Positions 26,805-33,913 of a DNA stretch of 64,000 nucleotides are shown in pieces. The position numbers were made by a program, and so were the translations under genes. Numbering within the stretch: the first letter of the stretch is position 1; each line of letters opens with the position of its first letter. The notes under the pieces were generated by a model. The model searched no databases, had not been told where the DNA came from, and saw only the letters and a list, made by a program, of their open reading frames with translations. The stretch lies in the NCBI GenBank assembly GCA_942492055.1, contig CALODP010000014.1, positions 86,544 to 150,543 of the forward strand, read 5' to 3'. This stretch comes from CALODP01 sp942492055 (GTDB lineage: Bacteria; Bacteroidota; Ignavibacteria; Ignavibacteriales; Melioribacteraceae).

Positions 26805-27254
26805 ATGCAAGACCGTGTAGGGCAAAATTATGTAGAAATAAGACGTTTAATCAATTTCAGTATGGAAGTTAGTAGCAAGTTAGCTATAATAACTTTAATG
26901 AATGATATTCCTATCAACTCATACCAGTTCGATGCTATGCAAAAGCGTATGGCTCAACCAGCAGAGGGTTTAACGGAAGTTATATGCAATGGGAAGAAAT
27001 TCAATGTCAAGTGGTTTTTTAGACCAACGCCACAAGAGCCAATGCCATATCTCTTTGAAATAGGTATCATGGAAGAAAATAAAGCTAACCCTATACTATT
27101 AGGAAGTAATGGATCAGCTATAGCGAATAAAGAGCTAGAAGATAATATGCGTAAAGTTCCATTCACACTAGCCCCTAAGGAAGCGGACGATATAGCTAAG
27201 TCTGTTGGGTCATGGTTAATATTGAGAATTAAAGAGTTAGGAGGTACAGAATGA
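26805..27254 (+). CDS. phage protein, hypothetical
   Basis: A 149-residue protein behind a strong AAAGGAG ribosome site. It is mixed alpha/beta with no catalytic motif that I recognise. It overlaps the DUF932-like gene by four bases, which suggests a joint function. Confidence 0.6.
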   Translation: MQDRVGQNYVEIRRLINFSMEVSSKLAIITLMNDIPINSYQFDAMQKRMAQPAEGLTEVICNGKKFNVKWFFRPTPQEPMPYLFEIGIMEENKANPILLGSNGSAIANKELEDNMRKVPFTLAPKEADDIAKSVGSWLILRIKELGGTE

Positions 27255-27997
27255 AAGTTGAAGACTTCTGTACGCCTGTAGAATTAAAAGAAGTTTATTA
27301 TAAAGGTGAGTCAAATTATCTTCCTATGAACGAATATAAAGGTGTTTATACTAAAGACCATCAACTTATTAGTGTAGTTAAGAATAGTTACAAGCTAGAA
27401 AGTAATGAAGAGATTTTAGAGAAAACTATCGGTTTATTAGATAAGATGGGAATTAAATATCATATCGATCCTATGAACTCTTACAGTACTTTAAAGCGAA
27501 TGACTTGTTTTACTACTTTCCCTGATGTGAAGATAAATGATGGCGAAAGTGATATATTCCTAACTATGATTATATATAACTCTTATGATATGAGCAAGGC
27601 TAGGGATGTTTGCTGGGGCACATTCAGACTTGCTTGTAGCAATGGTGCTATTATGGGCTTTAAAGTGCTAACTGATATAATGAAACGAAGACATTCAAAG
27701 AATTCTTACTTTGGTATAGAAGAGGAGTCTATAGATAGAATGTTTAAGAACTTCTATATTATAGGTCAAAGAGTTGATTATATTAAGACGTTAGCTATTA
27801 CGCCTAGCAATATTAAAGATGCTAGCAATATACTTGGAGAAAAATACACTAAGTATATGAATGAAGATAATAGATGGAAAGAAGTGAAAACTATGTATGA
27901 TTTGTATAACACTATGACTTGGTATACTACCCATAAAGTTTATCATGCTCATAAAGATGGCTATTACAATAAGATAGCGAAGGCGTTTGACTTATGA
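27251..27997 (+). CDS. DUF932-like phage protein
   Basis: A 248-residue protein resembling DUF932 / phage-plasmid-like proteins: the pattern YKGVYTKDHQLISVVKNSYKL near the N-terminus and VCWGTFRLACSNGAIMGF in the middle fits the family's conserved RLVCTNGL-like core. Members are frequent in phages and plasmids next to replication and recombination genes; their biochemical role is unknown. It overlaps both neighbours by ATGA. Confidence 0.6.
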   Translation: MKVEDFCTPVELKEVYYKGESNYLPMNEYKGVYTKDHQLISVVKNSYKLESNEEILEKTIGLLDKMGIKYHIDPMNSYSTLKRMTCFTTFPDVKINDGESDIFLTMIIYNSYDMSKARDVCWGTFRLACSNGAIMGFKVLTDIMKRRHSKNSYFGIEEESIDRMFKNFYIIGQRVDYIKTLAITPSNIKDASNILGEKYTKYMNEDNRWKEVKTMYDLYNTMTWYTTHKVYHAHKDGYYNKIAKAFDL

Positions 27998-28266
27998 TTG
28001 ATTACAAAGCAAAACTGATAGCATTACTTGGTAAATTAGATACAGAGATAGAAATACTTGTTCAGGTAGATGTAAAGAACCAAATACCTGGCAAAGCTAT
28101 AAGGTTATATAATGCTAAAGGTGATTCGGCAGGCTTTGGAGAGATGAATCTTGGAACAGTAGATAGTGAGGGCGATCTCTTTAGCGAGGGTAGCTCTCAC
28201 CAATCCTATAAGGCAAAAATTAATCTTTTGAAAATATTAAAAGGAGGAGAACATGGAAAAATTTAA
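27994..28266 (+). CDS. small phage protein, hypothetical
   Basis: A 90-residue protein of no recognised family. It overlaps the preceding stop (ATGA), and its 3' end holds the AAGGAGG ribosome site of the next gene. Confidence 0.55.
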   Translation: MIDYKAKLIALLGKLDTEIEILVQVDVKNQIPGKAIRLYNAKGDSAGFGEMNLGTVDSEGDLFSEGSSHQSYKAKINLLKILKGGEHGKI

Positions 28267-28447
28267 GAAAAGGTATGTTAAAGTTTCACTAGGAGTTGCA
28301 GAAGTTTATCCTCAAGATAAAAAAACATCTATTAGTTTATTCTCAAAAGAATTAACAGAGGCAATTAACACAGGCAAGCTTGAGAAGTACCTTGAGGTAC
28401 ACCAGATTAGTGAGGAGGAATACGATGAATTTCAAGATCACGATTAA
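28253..28447 (+). CDS. small phage protein, hypothetical
   Basis: A 64-residue charged protein with a clear AAGGAGG site. Its 3' end overlaps the resolvase gene by 23 bases. No family is recognised. Confidence 0.55.
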   Translation: MEKFKKRYVKVSLGVAEVYPQDKKTSISLFSKELTEAINTGKLEKYLEVHQISEEEYDEFQDHD

Positions 28448-29072
28448 AGGTTCATGTGCAATCAAGAAAAATACTATTAAAGAGCTATGGTGGAGGTATG
28501 AGACTATGCCAGGCGGAGGGAAGAGAAGAGTACCTAGAGAGAAACCTGTTAAGTATTATACTCCCGCTTATACTAATTGGGCTAAAGAAGCTATTACCCA
28601 ATTAGCAGTATTCAAAAGTAACTTAGCTATACATAATAATAAGTTGCCTAATGGTGAAGAGTTAATATTTCCAATTACTACACCTATATTCCTTACTTGT
28701 ATATTCTTCGTAGATCATAGGTCTGTAACAGATATAAGTAACATGATGGAATCTCCACAAGATGTCCTTGCAGGCAATGCAGGTTCGTTCCTGGATAAAA
28801 CATCAAGAGGAGTTAAAATTAAGTATGATCATAGTAAGTACCGAATCATATCTGATGATAATTATAAGATAGTTAAAAATCTTGGTGGGTCTACAATCTT
28901 GTATGATGCTGTGAATCCACGAACTGAAATCTTTATATCTTCATATAGCCCTGAAATATATAAGCAGATGTTTGCACTAATGCATCCAGGGCAAAAGATA
29001 AGTATACTTAACCCATGGGAAGACCAACCATCACTTGATTTCGGTGGTGAATTTGATAACATCTTCGACTAA
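28425..29072 (+). CDS. RusA-like Holliday junction resolvase (putative)
   Basis: A 215-residue protein started at the ATG at 28425 behind GAGGAGG; the longer frame from 28380 lies inside the previous gene. It shows the RusA-type acidic pattern: DHRSVTDISNMMESPQDVL, followed further on by ISDDNYKIV, corresponding to the catalytic aspartates of the family. RusA enzymes cut branched DNA before packaging. The protein is longer than E. coli RusA (120 residues), with an insert between the two motif blocks. Confidence 0.6.
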   Translation: MNFKITIKGSCAIKKNTIKELWWRYETMPGGGKRRVPREKPVKYYTPAYTNWAKEAITQLAVFKSNLAIHNNKLPNGEELIFPITTPIFLTCIFFVDHRSVTDISNMMESPQDVLAGNAGSFLDKTSRGVKIKYDHSKYRIISDDNYKIVKNLGGSTILYDAVNPRTEIFISSYSPEIYKQMFALMHPGQKISILNPWEDQPSLDFGGEFDNIFD

Positions 29073-29082
29073 GGAGAAAGCA

Positions 29083-29208
29083 GTGGAATTTTTAATAAGT
29101 ATAGTGGAGTACATAATAGTAGTCTTTGGAATATTTTTCGTCCTTGCAATTTCATTCATAGTTTATTGCATAAAGACTGATGATAAGGATCAAGATAATG
29201 GACGATGA
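29083..29208 (+). CDS. small single-span membrane protein
   Basis: A 41-residue frame with a GTG start behind AAGGAG. Residues 4-30 are a strong hydrophobic segment and the tail is charged (KTDDKDQDN). It may be a host-membrane-directed early protein. A further 16-codon frame (29198-29248) overlaps its end and the start of the next gene. Confidence 0.5.
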   Translation: MEFLISIVEYIIVVFGIFFVLAISFIVYCIKTDDKDQDNGR

Positions 29209-29247
29209 AGTATTAGATAATCATAACTTAAAAGGAGAATACAACTA

Positions 29248-29478
29248 ATGATAAAATATGGAATTAACAACGCAAGCAATTTTAAGTTACAACACTTTGC
29301 AACTGGTAGTTATGGTTGTAAGTGTGCAAGATGTGGCGAGAAATTTATAGGAGACAAGAGAGCTACACAGTGTCTGCAATGTGCATTAGACGATATAGAG
29401 AGTTTACTGCATAAGCATTTAGTTAGGCAAGGCAGAAGCGAAGATATGTTAAGGGAGGAGGTAGCTAATGGAAGATAA
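29248..29478 (+). CDS. small zinc-ribbon phage protein
   Basis: A 76-residue protein with CKCARC and, 15 residues on, CLQC, a spacing that suits a zinc ribbon or knuckle. It starts in a TAATG overlap behind AAAAGGAG. The function is not known; a small DNA-binding or protein-binding adaptor is possible. Confidence 0.6.
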   Translation: MIKYGINNASNFKLQHFATGSYGCKCARCGEKFIGDKRATQCLQCALDDIESLLHKHLVRQGRSEDMLREEVANGR

Positions 29479-29656
29479 ATGTAACACTTGTGAAAATTGC
29501 TTTGATGTAGACGTAGCTGACTATGCAGATAGAGCGATTCAAAAAGTAAGAGTATGTACTATATTACCTACACTCTTCAAGTCAATTAAAGAAACAATTT
29601 CCAATAGAAAGTTAAAAATAACTAGATGTGAACATTATTTCAAAAGGAGTGTATAA
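29468..29656 (+). CDS. small cysteine-rich phage protein
   Basis: A 62-residue protein with CNTCENC at the N-terminus and two more cysteines, VCT and RCEHYF, later; these could bind zinc. It overlaps the preceding zinc-ribbon gene by 11 bases and the next gene by one (TAATG), with GGGAGG upstream. Confidence 0.55.
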   Translation: MEDKCNTCENCFDVDVADYADRAIQKVRVCTILPTLFKSIKETISNRKLKITRCEHYFKRSV

Positions 29657-30141
29657 TGTCAGTTTGCGTGGATAGAAGAAGTGATGGCGTACCCATACTA
29701 CATAATCACATAGTAGAAGAGTTAAAAATAATCACAGATACTATTAGCCCTAAAGATGATGTATCACTTGTGATAACCAAAGCACCATACAACAAGTATC
29801 CTAGGTTTAAGCTAATATACAAACGTGGTCATAGGGATAGCGAAGTGTTAGCTAATATCTTTGACTCTCTTAACAGGAAATTAGATGAAGGGCTAAGGGA
29901 TAGCTCTGAACTCGATCCTTTAATGCTAAAGACCATTGGCTATTCTTTAGATGAATGTAATGATGAAACAGAATTAAGCGAAGACGAACAAGTTCCTTCC
30001 TTATATAAAATTGAAGAAACAGTTAAGGAGACTTGTGGTCTACCACCACAGAATAGTTTCATTGAAGCTTTAGATAACCTTTCCATAGCTATAGAGAAGT
30101 TAAAGGCATGCTATAATCATGATTCAATGGAAGGTGAATAA
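29656..30141 (+). CDS. phage protein, hypothetical
   Basis: A 161-residue acidic protein behind AAAGGAG. A beta-rich first half (SLVITKAPYNKYPRFKLIYK) is followed by acidic helices. No family is recognised. Confidence 0.6.
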   Translation: MSVCVDRRSDGVPILHNHIVEELKIITDTISPKDDVSLVITKAPYNKYPRFKLIYKRGHRDSEVLANIFDSLNRKLDEGLRDSSELDPLMLKTIGYSLDECNDETELSEDEQVPSLYKIEETVKETCGLPPQNSFIEALDNLSIAIEKLKACYNHDSMEGE

Positions 30142-30145
30142 TTTT

Positions 30146-30262
30146 GTGCAAAATAATTTAATAGGATCGTTTCTAATGGACGGTTGTTTAATAGCCAATA
30201 TAAATATATACCTAGATACCAAACGTTTAATAGGGGCGACCTTAGCACTGTTAAGGGATTAA
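30146..30262 (+). CDS. possible 38-residue microprotein with repeated Leu-Ile-Gly/Ala units
   Basis: A GTG-started frame fills the gap between two genes, with AAGGTG about 9 bases upstream. Three copies of TTTAATAG (30157, 30187, 30226) fall in the same phase and encode NLIG, CLIA and RLIG. Internal ATG at 30176 is an alternative start. Without homologues the octamer repeats could equally be protein-binding sites in a spacer. Confidence 0.35.
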   Translation: MQNNLIGSFLMDGCLIANINIYLDTKRLIGATLALLRD

Positions 30263-30304
30263 ATTAAACTAAATTTCATAACTAATTTACAGGAAAATCC
30301 AAAA

Positions 30305-30883
30305 ATGAATACAAGTGATTCAGACAAGTTAGAAAAGGTTAAAGATAAAATTAGAGAAAAGGTTCATGGCAAGCAAGTAAAACCAAGAACTGGTACAAGT
30401 AATACTATACAAGTTAATAATCTAGTAGGGTTAGATGTTCTTAGCACCGCAGATTACAGAGCTGTATTTAATAGTAAAGGAGAGGTTCTAACTTATGATG
30501 GTGTTCTTCTGTTGTATCATAAAAAGACTGTTATATCTAATAAGAATAGAGGTAATGCAGCACAACTGATGGCACAAGAGCAGAATGGTAGAGTGGTATC
30601 AACAAGTAAAGCTATCGCTAGACTTCGAAGTAAGAATCCTGGCTTAGAGATAAAACATGCTTTCGTAATTGGTAGCGTATACTATACTGAAGCATATAGA
30701 AAATGGCTTATAGAATATGAACTTGAAAAGAAAACGGGAGTAAAGCAAGATGATAATAACAAAGGTGTTGAAGGAATACGAGAGGACATTCAAGACGAAC
30801 GAATCGAAAGTATTCCAAGTAGGGCAGGCAGTAACGAGAGACCAGCTGACGAAGTATGCGAAGGATCAAGGGTTGATATATGA
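30305..30883 (+). CDS. phage protein, hypothetical
   Basis: A 192-residue basic protein, the last but one of the early operon. Residues 40-150 are mixed alpha/beta and look globular; the final 45 are charged and low-complexity, and they lie over a second gene in another frame (30750-30962). No family is recognised. The globular part could truly end by frameshift into the second frame. Confidence 0.55.
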   Translation: MNTSDSDKLEKVKDKIREKVHGKQVKPRTGTSNTIQVNNLVGLDVLSTADYRAVFNSKGEVLTYDGVLLLYHKKTVISNKNRGNAAQLMAQEQNGRVVSTSKAIARLRSKNPGLEIKHAFVIGSVYYTEAYRKWLIEYELEKKTGVKQDDNNKGVEGIREDIQDERIESIPSRAGSNERPADEVCEGSRVDI

Positions 30884-30962
30884 AAACTTCCGAAGAGGAG
30901 GAAGGGTAGTTATAAACTTAGTCGATTTTAGACATAGGTTAAGATTAGAAGCGGAGGGTTAA
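30750..30962 (+). CDS. small phage protein overlapping the previous gene, possibly helix-turn-helix
   Basis: A 70-residue frame with an ATG at 30750 and GGGAG 9 bases upstream. It overlaps the preceding gene by 134 bases. Its second half (TRDQLTKYAKDQGLIYENFRRGGRVVINLVDFRHRL) looks like real protein, with a helix-turn-helix or wing-like rhythm and basic residues. It ends just before the early-operon terminator, which supports it as the true last gene. Confidence 0.5.
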   Translation: MIITKVLKEYERTFKTNESKVFQVGQAVTRDQLTKYAKDQGLIYENFRRGGRVVINLVDFRHRLRLEAEG

Positions 30963-30964
30963 AG

Positions 30965-30987
30965 AGAAGGGGCATATAGCCCCTTCT
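30965..30987. terminator. shared terminator between early and late operons
   Basis: AGAAGGGGC pairs perfectly with GCCCCTTCT around an ATATA loop, with T-rich tail rightwards and A-rich flank leftwards. It sits exactly where the rightward early and leftward late operons meet and overlaps the stop codon of the leftward gene. Confidence 0.85.
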
Positions 30988-31477
30988 ATTTAATTTTACA
31001 ATGATCTTCAATTTCAATCCAAACAGACTCACCTTCATTAAGTGCATCAATAACCCTGCCATACATCTTAATATAAGCTATAGTTGAATCTCTAACTGTA
31101 TAAGTGCCATTACGATTAACTACCGAACTACCTGTTAAGGGACAACCTAAAGTATCTTCATCATCATTGCCAATATGTAGATAAATCCAAGTAAAGTTAG
31201 GAACATCTTGTAGCCATAACATACCTTGATGGAAAGGGTTATCTCCTCTATAAGTTCCTCTGAACCTCTCGGTATACTTAGCATGCAACCTACCAGCAGT
31301 TCTAAGCTTAATCTCATAAACGCCTTCAGGTATTCTAGTTTCCCCATATACCTTCTCTTTTCTATATTGATCTTCTAAAATGAAGCATATAAAGTCCAAG
31401 CTATTGTCTTTATCTTCATAAAGACAACCGATAGTTTCATTGCGGGTTGCTAAGATTCTAGTTAGTCTAAGTTTCAT
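30986..31477 (-). CDS. DUF5675 family phage protein, lysis candidate
   Basis: A 163-residue protein with the DUF5675 hallmarks: FILEDQYR near residue 33, YGETRIPEGVYEI, and a C-terminal LHIGNDDEDTLGCPLTG. The conserved His and Cys in the last block recall the His/Cys pair of L,D-transpeptidase-like folds, but the biochemical role of DUF5675 is unproven. It is the last gene of the late operon, where phages often keep lysis genes, and no standard lysozyme, amidase or endopeptidase is visible elsewhere in the window. That makes it the best lysin candidate, by inference. Confidence 0.7.
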   Translation of the reverse strand: MKLRLTRILATRNETIGCLYEDKDNSLDFICFILEDQYRKEKVYGETRIPEGVYEIKLRTAGRLHAKYTERFRGTYRGDNPFHQGMLWLQDVPNFTWIYLHIGNDDEDTLGCPLTGSSVVNRNGTYTVRDSTIAYIKMYGRVIDALNEGESVWIEIEDHCKIK

Positions 31478-31479
31478 AG

Positions 31480-31956
31480 TTACGCCAAAGACTTTTTCTT
31501 AAAGATGTTAGCCAAAACTGGGTTGTCTTCTACTTTAGCTTTTGTAGGGAAGTTAGCTAGGTGCATTCCAAGCCACATACGAGCCTCTTCTAAATACCTC
31601 ATGGCTGATTGGTAAGAATAATGAACTCTTTCATCAGCAGAAGTAGACTTTAAAAGGTTCCATACTAAGTCTGTCCTGGATGCCAGAGACGTTCTTAAAG
31701 ACGATATGGTGGCAAATTCTTTTATTTGTGGAAGTTCCCCATGAAAATCATCAGCTAAAGGTTTTATGTCTTTAGTAGATGTTGGCTGTGGTATATATGG
31801 GTAAGGCTCGCCTAAATAATGGCATACTTTCCCTAAGTGCATACGAGCTAATTCCATAGAGGTCTTAGCTAACGATAGTTCTCTTGTATCACCTACAATT
31901 GCACGACCTTCTGCAAGTAAACTTGATCGCATATTTTTTATAAGTTTTAATTTCAA
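31480..31956 (-). CDS. Acb2/Tad1 hairpin-like protein, candidate anti-CBASS/anti-Thoeris sponge
   Basis: A 158-residue helical protein. It has two related stretches: SMELARMHLGKVCHYLGEPYPY near residue 33 with a following KPLADDF, and RYLEEARMWLGMHLANF near residue 122. The ARMxLG helix with PYP/KxxPxAD and the LEEAxMWxxxxIA-like helix are features I associate with the Acb2/Tad1 hairpin families, small phage proteins that sequester cyclic nucleotide or cADPR-type defence signals. The start is a TTG, supported by AAAGGGAG 7 bases upstream and a TTGA overlap with the previous stop; the ATG at 31932 lacks a ribosome site. The assignment rests on pattern recall, not a search. Confidence 0.5.
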   Translation of the reverse strand: MKLKLIKNMRSSLLAEGRAIVGDTRELSLAKTSMELARMHLGKVCHYLGEPYPYIPQPTSTKDIKPLADDFHGELPQIKEFATISSLRTSLASRTDLVWNLLKSTSADERVHYSYQSAMRYLEEARMWLGMHLANFPTKAKVEDNPVLANIFKKKSLA

Positions 31957-32252
31957 AGTATATCTCCCTTTAATTTTGTTTTGAAGTCTTTAGCTATCAT
32001 TGTATTCTTCATTGTTTTGCCTACTATATCTGAAGCTGCAAACAATCCTGATACTACATCTAAGCCTATAATTATATCACTTGAGTGATTCGCTAGAAGA
32101 GTAGAGACTTGCCCTACCGTAGTATGATCGGGGAAGTTACGAGCTACTAACTGTAACCCTATCACCAACCACCTTTTCTTTCCCTTAAGGAAGGATAGGG
32201 TAGCATTGACGCTACCCTTTAATATCGAGCCTACTTTACTAAATATGCTCAT
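31953..32252 (-). CDS. small phage protein, hypothetical
   Basis: A 99-residue protein, basic at both ends with moderately hydrophobic segments (WLVIGLQLVARNF; DIIIGLDVVSGLFAA). These might associate with membrane; a holin-type role is conceivable from position, but the segments are not long enough to be convincing membrane spans. It overlaps both neighbours by four bases. Confidence 0.55.
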   Translation of the reverse strand: MSIFSKVGSILKGSVNATLSFLKGKKRWLVIGLQLVARNFPDHTTVGQVSTLLANHSSDIIIGLDVVSGLFAASDIVGKTMKNTMIAKDFKTKLKGDIL

Positions 32253-32656
32253 TCCTGATTCCTTGCTTTACCAAATTTAATAGCTCCTGATAAAACATAT
32301 AAAGCACCAATAACTATATCTTCTACAGCCTCTTCGTACTTAGCGGCATCGCCATCAAAGTCTAATGAATCTTTAGCACAATCTAAAAGTTCAATAAACT
32401 CTTCATCGCTCATATCAGTAAACTCGTTACCAATATCTTTGAAATCTTTTACTGCTGGGTATACGTCAGGAAGTACACTAGCATATGCTGTTATTCCCTG
32501 CTCTTGTACAGCAGTATTAACTATGCCTGCTAGCAAGATAATTACTTCCTTGGTATTTTGTATTCCGAAAACACCAAGTGTTGGTTTCACTACCATATCA
32601 GCCGGCTTTAATTTAATACCAACTCCTAACAACTTTTCACTTAATTTACTCTGCAT
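32249..32656 (-). CDS. small phage protein, hypothetical
   Basis: A 135-residue acidic, helical protein (FTDMSDEEFIELLDCAKDSL). It has a strong promoter about 30 bases upstream, so it heads a separately expressed distal late unit that also includes the Acb2-like and DUF5675 genes. No family is recognised. Confidence 0.6.
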   Translation of the reverse strand: MQSKLSEKLLGVGIKLKPADMVVKPTLGVFGIQNTKEVIILLAGIVNTAVQEQGITAYASVLPDVYPAVKDFKDIGNEFTDMSDEEFIELLDCAKDSLDFDGDAAKYEEAVEDIVIGALYVLSGAIKFGKARNQE

Positions 32657-32682
32657 GTCTTTCTCCTGTTGAATGATTTTTG

Positions 32683-32711
32683 AATATAAGAAAATCTGGA
32701 CTCAATGTCAA
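32683..32711 (-). promoter_or_regulatory. sigma70-type promoter for distal late genes
   Basis: Read leftwards: TTGACA at 32711-32706, a 17-base spacer and TATATT at 32688-32683, about 27 bases before the ATG at 32656, with an AGGAG site between. Confidence 0.7.
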
Positions 32712-32725
32712 GCCAAGGTTTAATT

Positions 32726-33163
32726 TTATTTATTAAGTATAAATTCTTTCAAGAATAGCCATCCTACTCCTATTATACTACCTGCTATTCCTATTGAAGT
32801 TATTATAACAGAAATATCTTTAACAATCTTAGCTGTATTAGACAGAAAAGATTTAGGTGCTTCACTTATCATACGTTGTATATACTTCTTTAACTCACTC
32901 TCATTAGCTTCTGCTACTTCAATAGTGAGATAATTACTTTTTATGTCTTTTGCAATATCATCTATCTTTAATTCTATATTAGAAAAGCCAGACTGCATAG
33001 CTTCTCTAAGATTATGTGTAGCTCGCCTGGTATGGTAAGCTCCCCACATATCATTTTCTATAAGTTCCTTTATGTATCTTGGGTCGATGTCCGCTGGGTC
33101 TACATTCCATGAAAGTAAAGTCCCATCATTCATCATAATACCATTTTCACCAAACTTACACAT
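32726..33163 (-). CDS. phage protein with C-terminal membrane anchor
   Basis: A 145-residue protein, soluble and helical for 110 residues, with a single C-terminal membrane segment (VIITSIGIAGSIIGVGWLFL) and a short basic end. The tail-anchored form could suit a spanin or holin-accessory role, but nothing specific shows it. Confidence 0.55.
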   Translation of the reverse strand: MCKFGENGIMMNDGTLLSWNVDPADIDPRYIKELIENDMWGAYHTRRATHNLREAMQSGFSNIELKIDDIAKDIKSNYLTIEVAEANESELKKYIQRMISEAPKSFLSNTAKIVKDISVIITSIGIAGSIIGVGWLFLKEFILNK

Positions 33164-33173
33164 AGTTAAATCC

Positions 33174-33644
33174 TTATTTTAAGATTAAGTAAACAACAGT
33201 TAAGATGTAACTAATTAACACGATGTATCTAAAGTTGATACCTAACTTATCTCTAAGCCATATTAAAGGACAATCCCAATCAAAGTGCATTATCTTTTGC
33301 AAGACGCTAGCATCCTCTTGATACCACTTCTCACAAGTTTGTTTTATCTCGAAGCCATTAGGTATAATCTCTCTTATTAAATATAAAATTATTGCTACTT
33401 GTAATGAGACTAAGTAAACTTCGTTTGTATAAAGCAGAGCACCTAAAGTTAATATAGCTCCTACAGATAGCCTTGACAAAGCCCCTTGGAAATGCCAAGC
33501 ACCTTTATGGAACTTGCCATTGATTTCATCTGAATCAGACTTGTATATCATACACTCTAACTGTTCAGCAAAGTGCCAATGTACAAACCCTTCAGTTACT
33601 GCAAAGATAATTGCTAGCAAGTTTATTGAAATTATAGGTATCAT
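33174..33644 (-). CDS. phage multi-span membrane protein
   Basis: A 156-residue protein with about four membrane segments: at the N-terminus, residues 57-72, 74-95 and the C-terminal 20 residues. The hydrophilic loop between the third and fourth contains an unusual Trp/Cys cluster (CEKWYQEDAS, FDWDCPLIW). It could be a holin or a host membrane modifier; the family is unknown. Confidence 0.55.
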   Translation of the reverse strand: MIPIISINLLAIIFAVTEGFVHWHFAEQLECMIYKSDSDEINGKFHKGAWHFQGALSRLSVGAILTLGALLYTNEVYLVSLQVAIILYLIREIIPNGFEIKQTCEKWYQEDASVLQKIMHFDWDCPLIWLRDKLGINFRYIVLISYILTVVYLILK

Positions 33645-33913
33645 TTTAACAACCTTTCTATTTCATCTTCAAATAATAAAAATGGTAAATTGTCTTTTCG
33701 ATATGCCTTGTCAGCATAAACTAAATAAGATGTGTCTGCATCTGCATACCATAAATCAACTGTTAAATCATTAGCTATTATAAATTTACAGACAGCTTGA
33801 TTCGCAGTCTTACCTAGTATCTCTACTGGGCTTATTTCTTTTACTATTGGCTGTTCTGATTCTTGTGCGAAAGCAAAGGAAATAAATATTATTAAGAATA
33901 ATAAAGTTTTCAT
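33641..33913 (-). CDS. small exported phage protein with signal peptide
   Basis: A 90-residue protein starting with a classic signal peptide (LLFLIIFISFAFAQ) with glutamine at the expected +1. The mature part is about 74 residues, acidic, with no known domain. It overlaps both neighbours (ATGA and TAATG). Confidence 0.65.
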   Translation of the reverse strand: MKTLLFLIIFISFAFAQESEQPIVKEISPVEILGKTANQAVCKFIIANDLTVDLWYADADTSYLVYADKAYRKDNLPFLLFEDEIERLLK

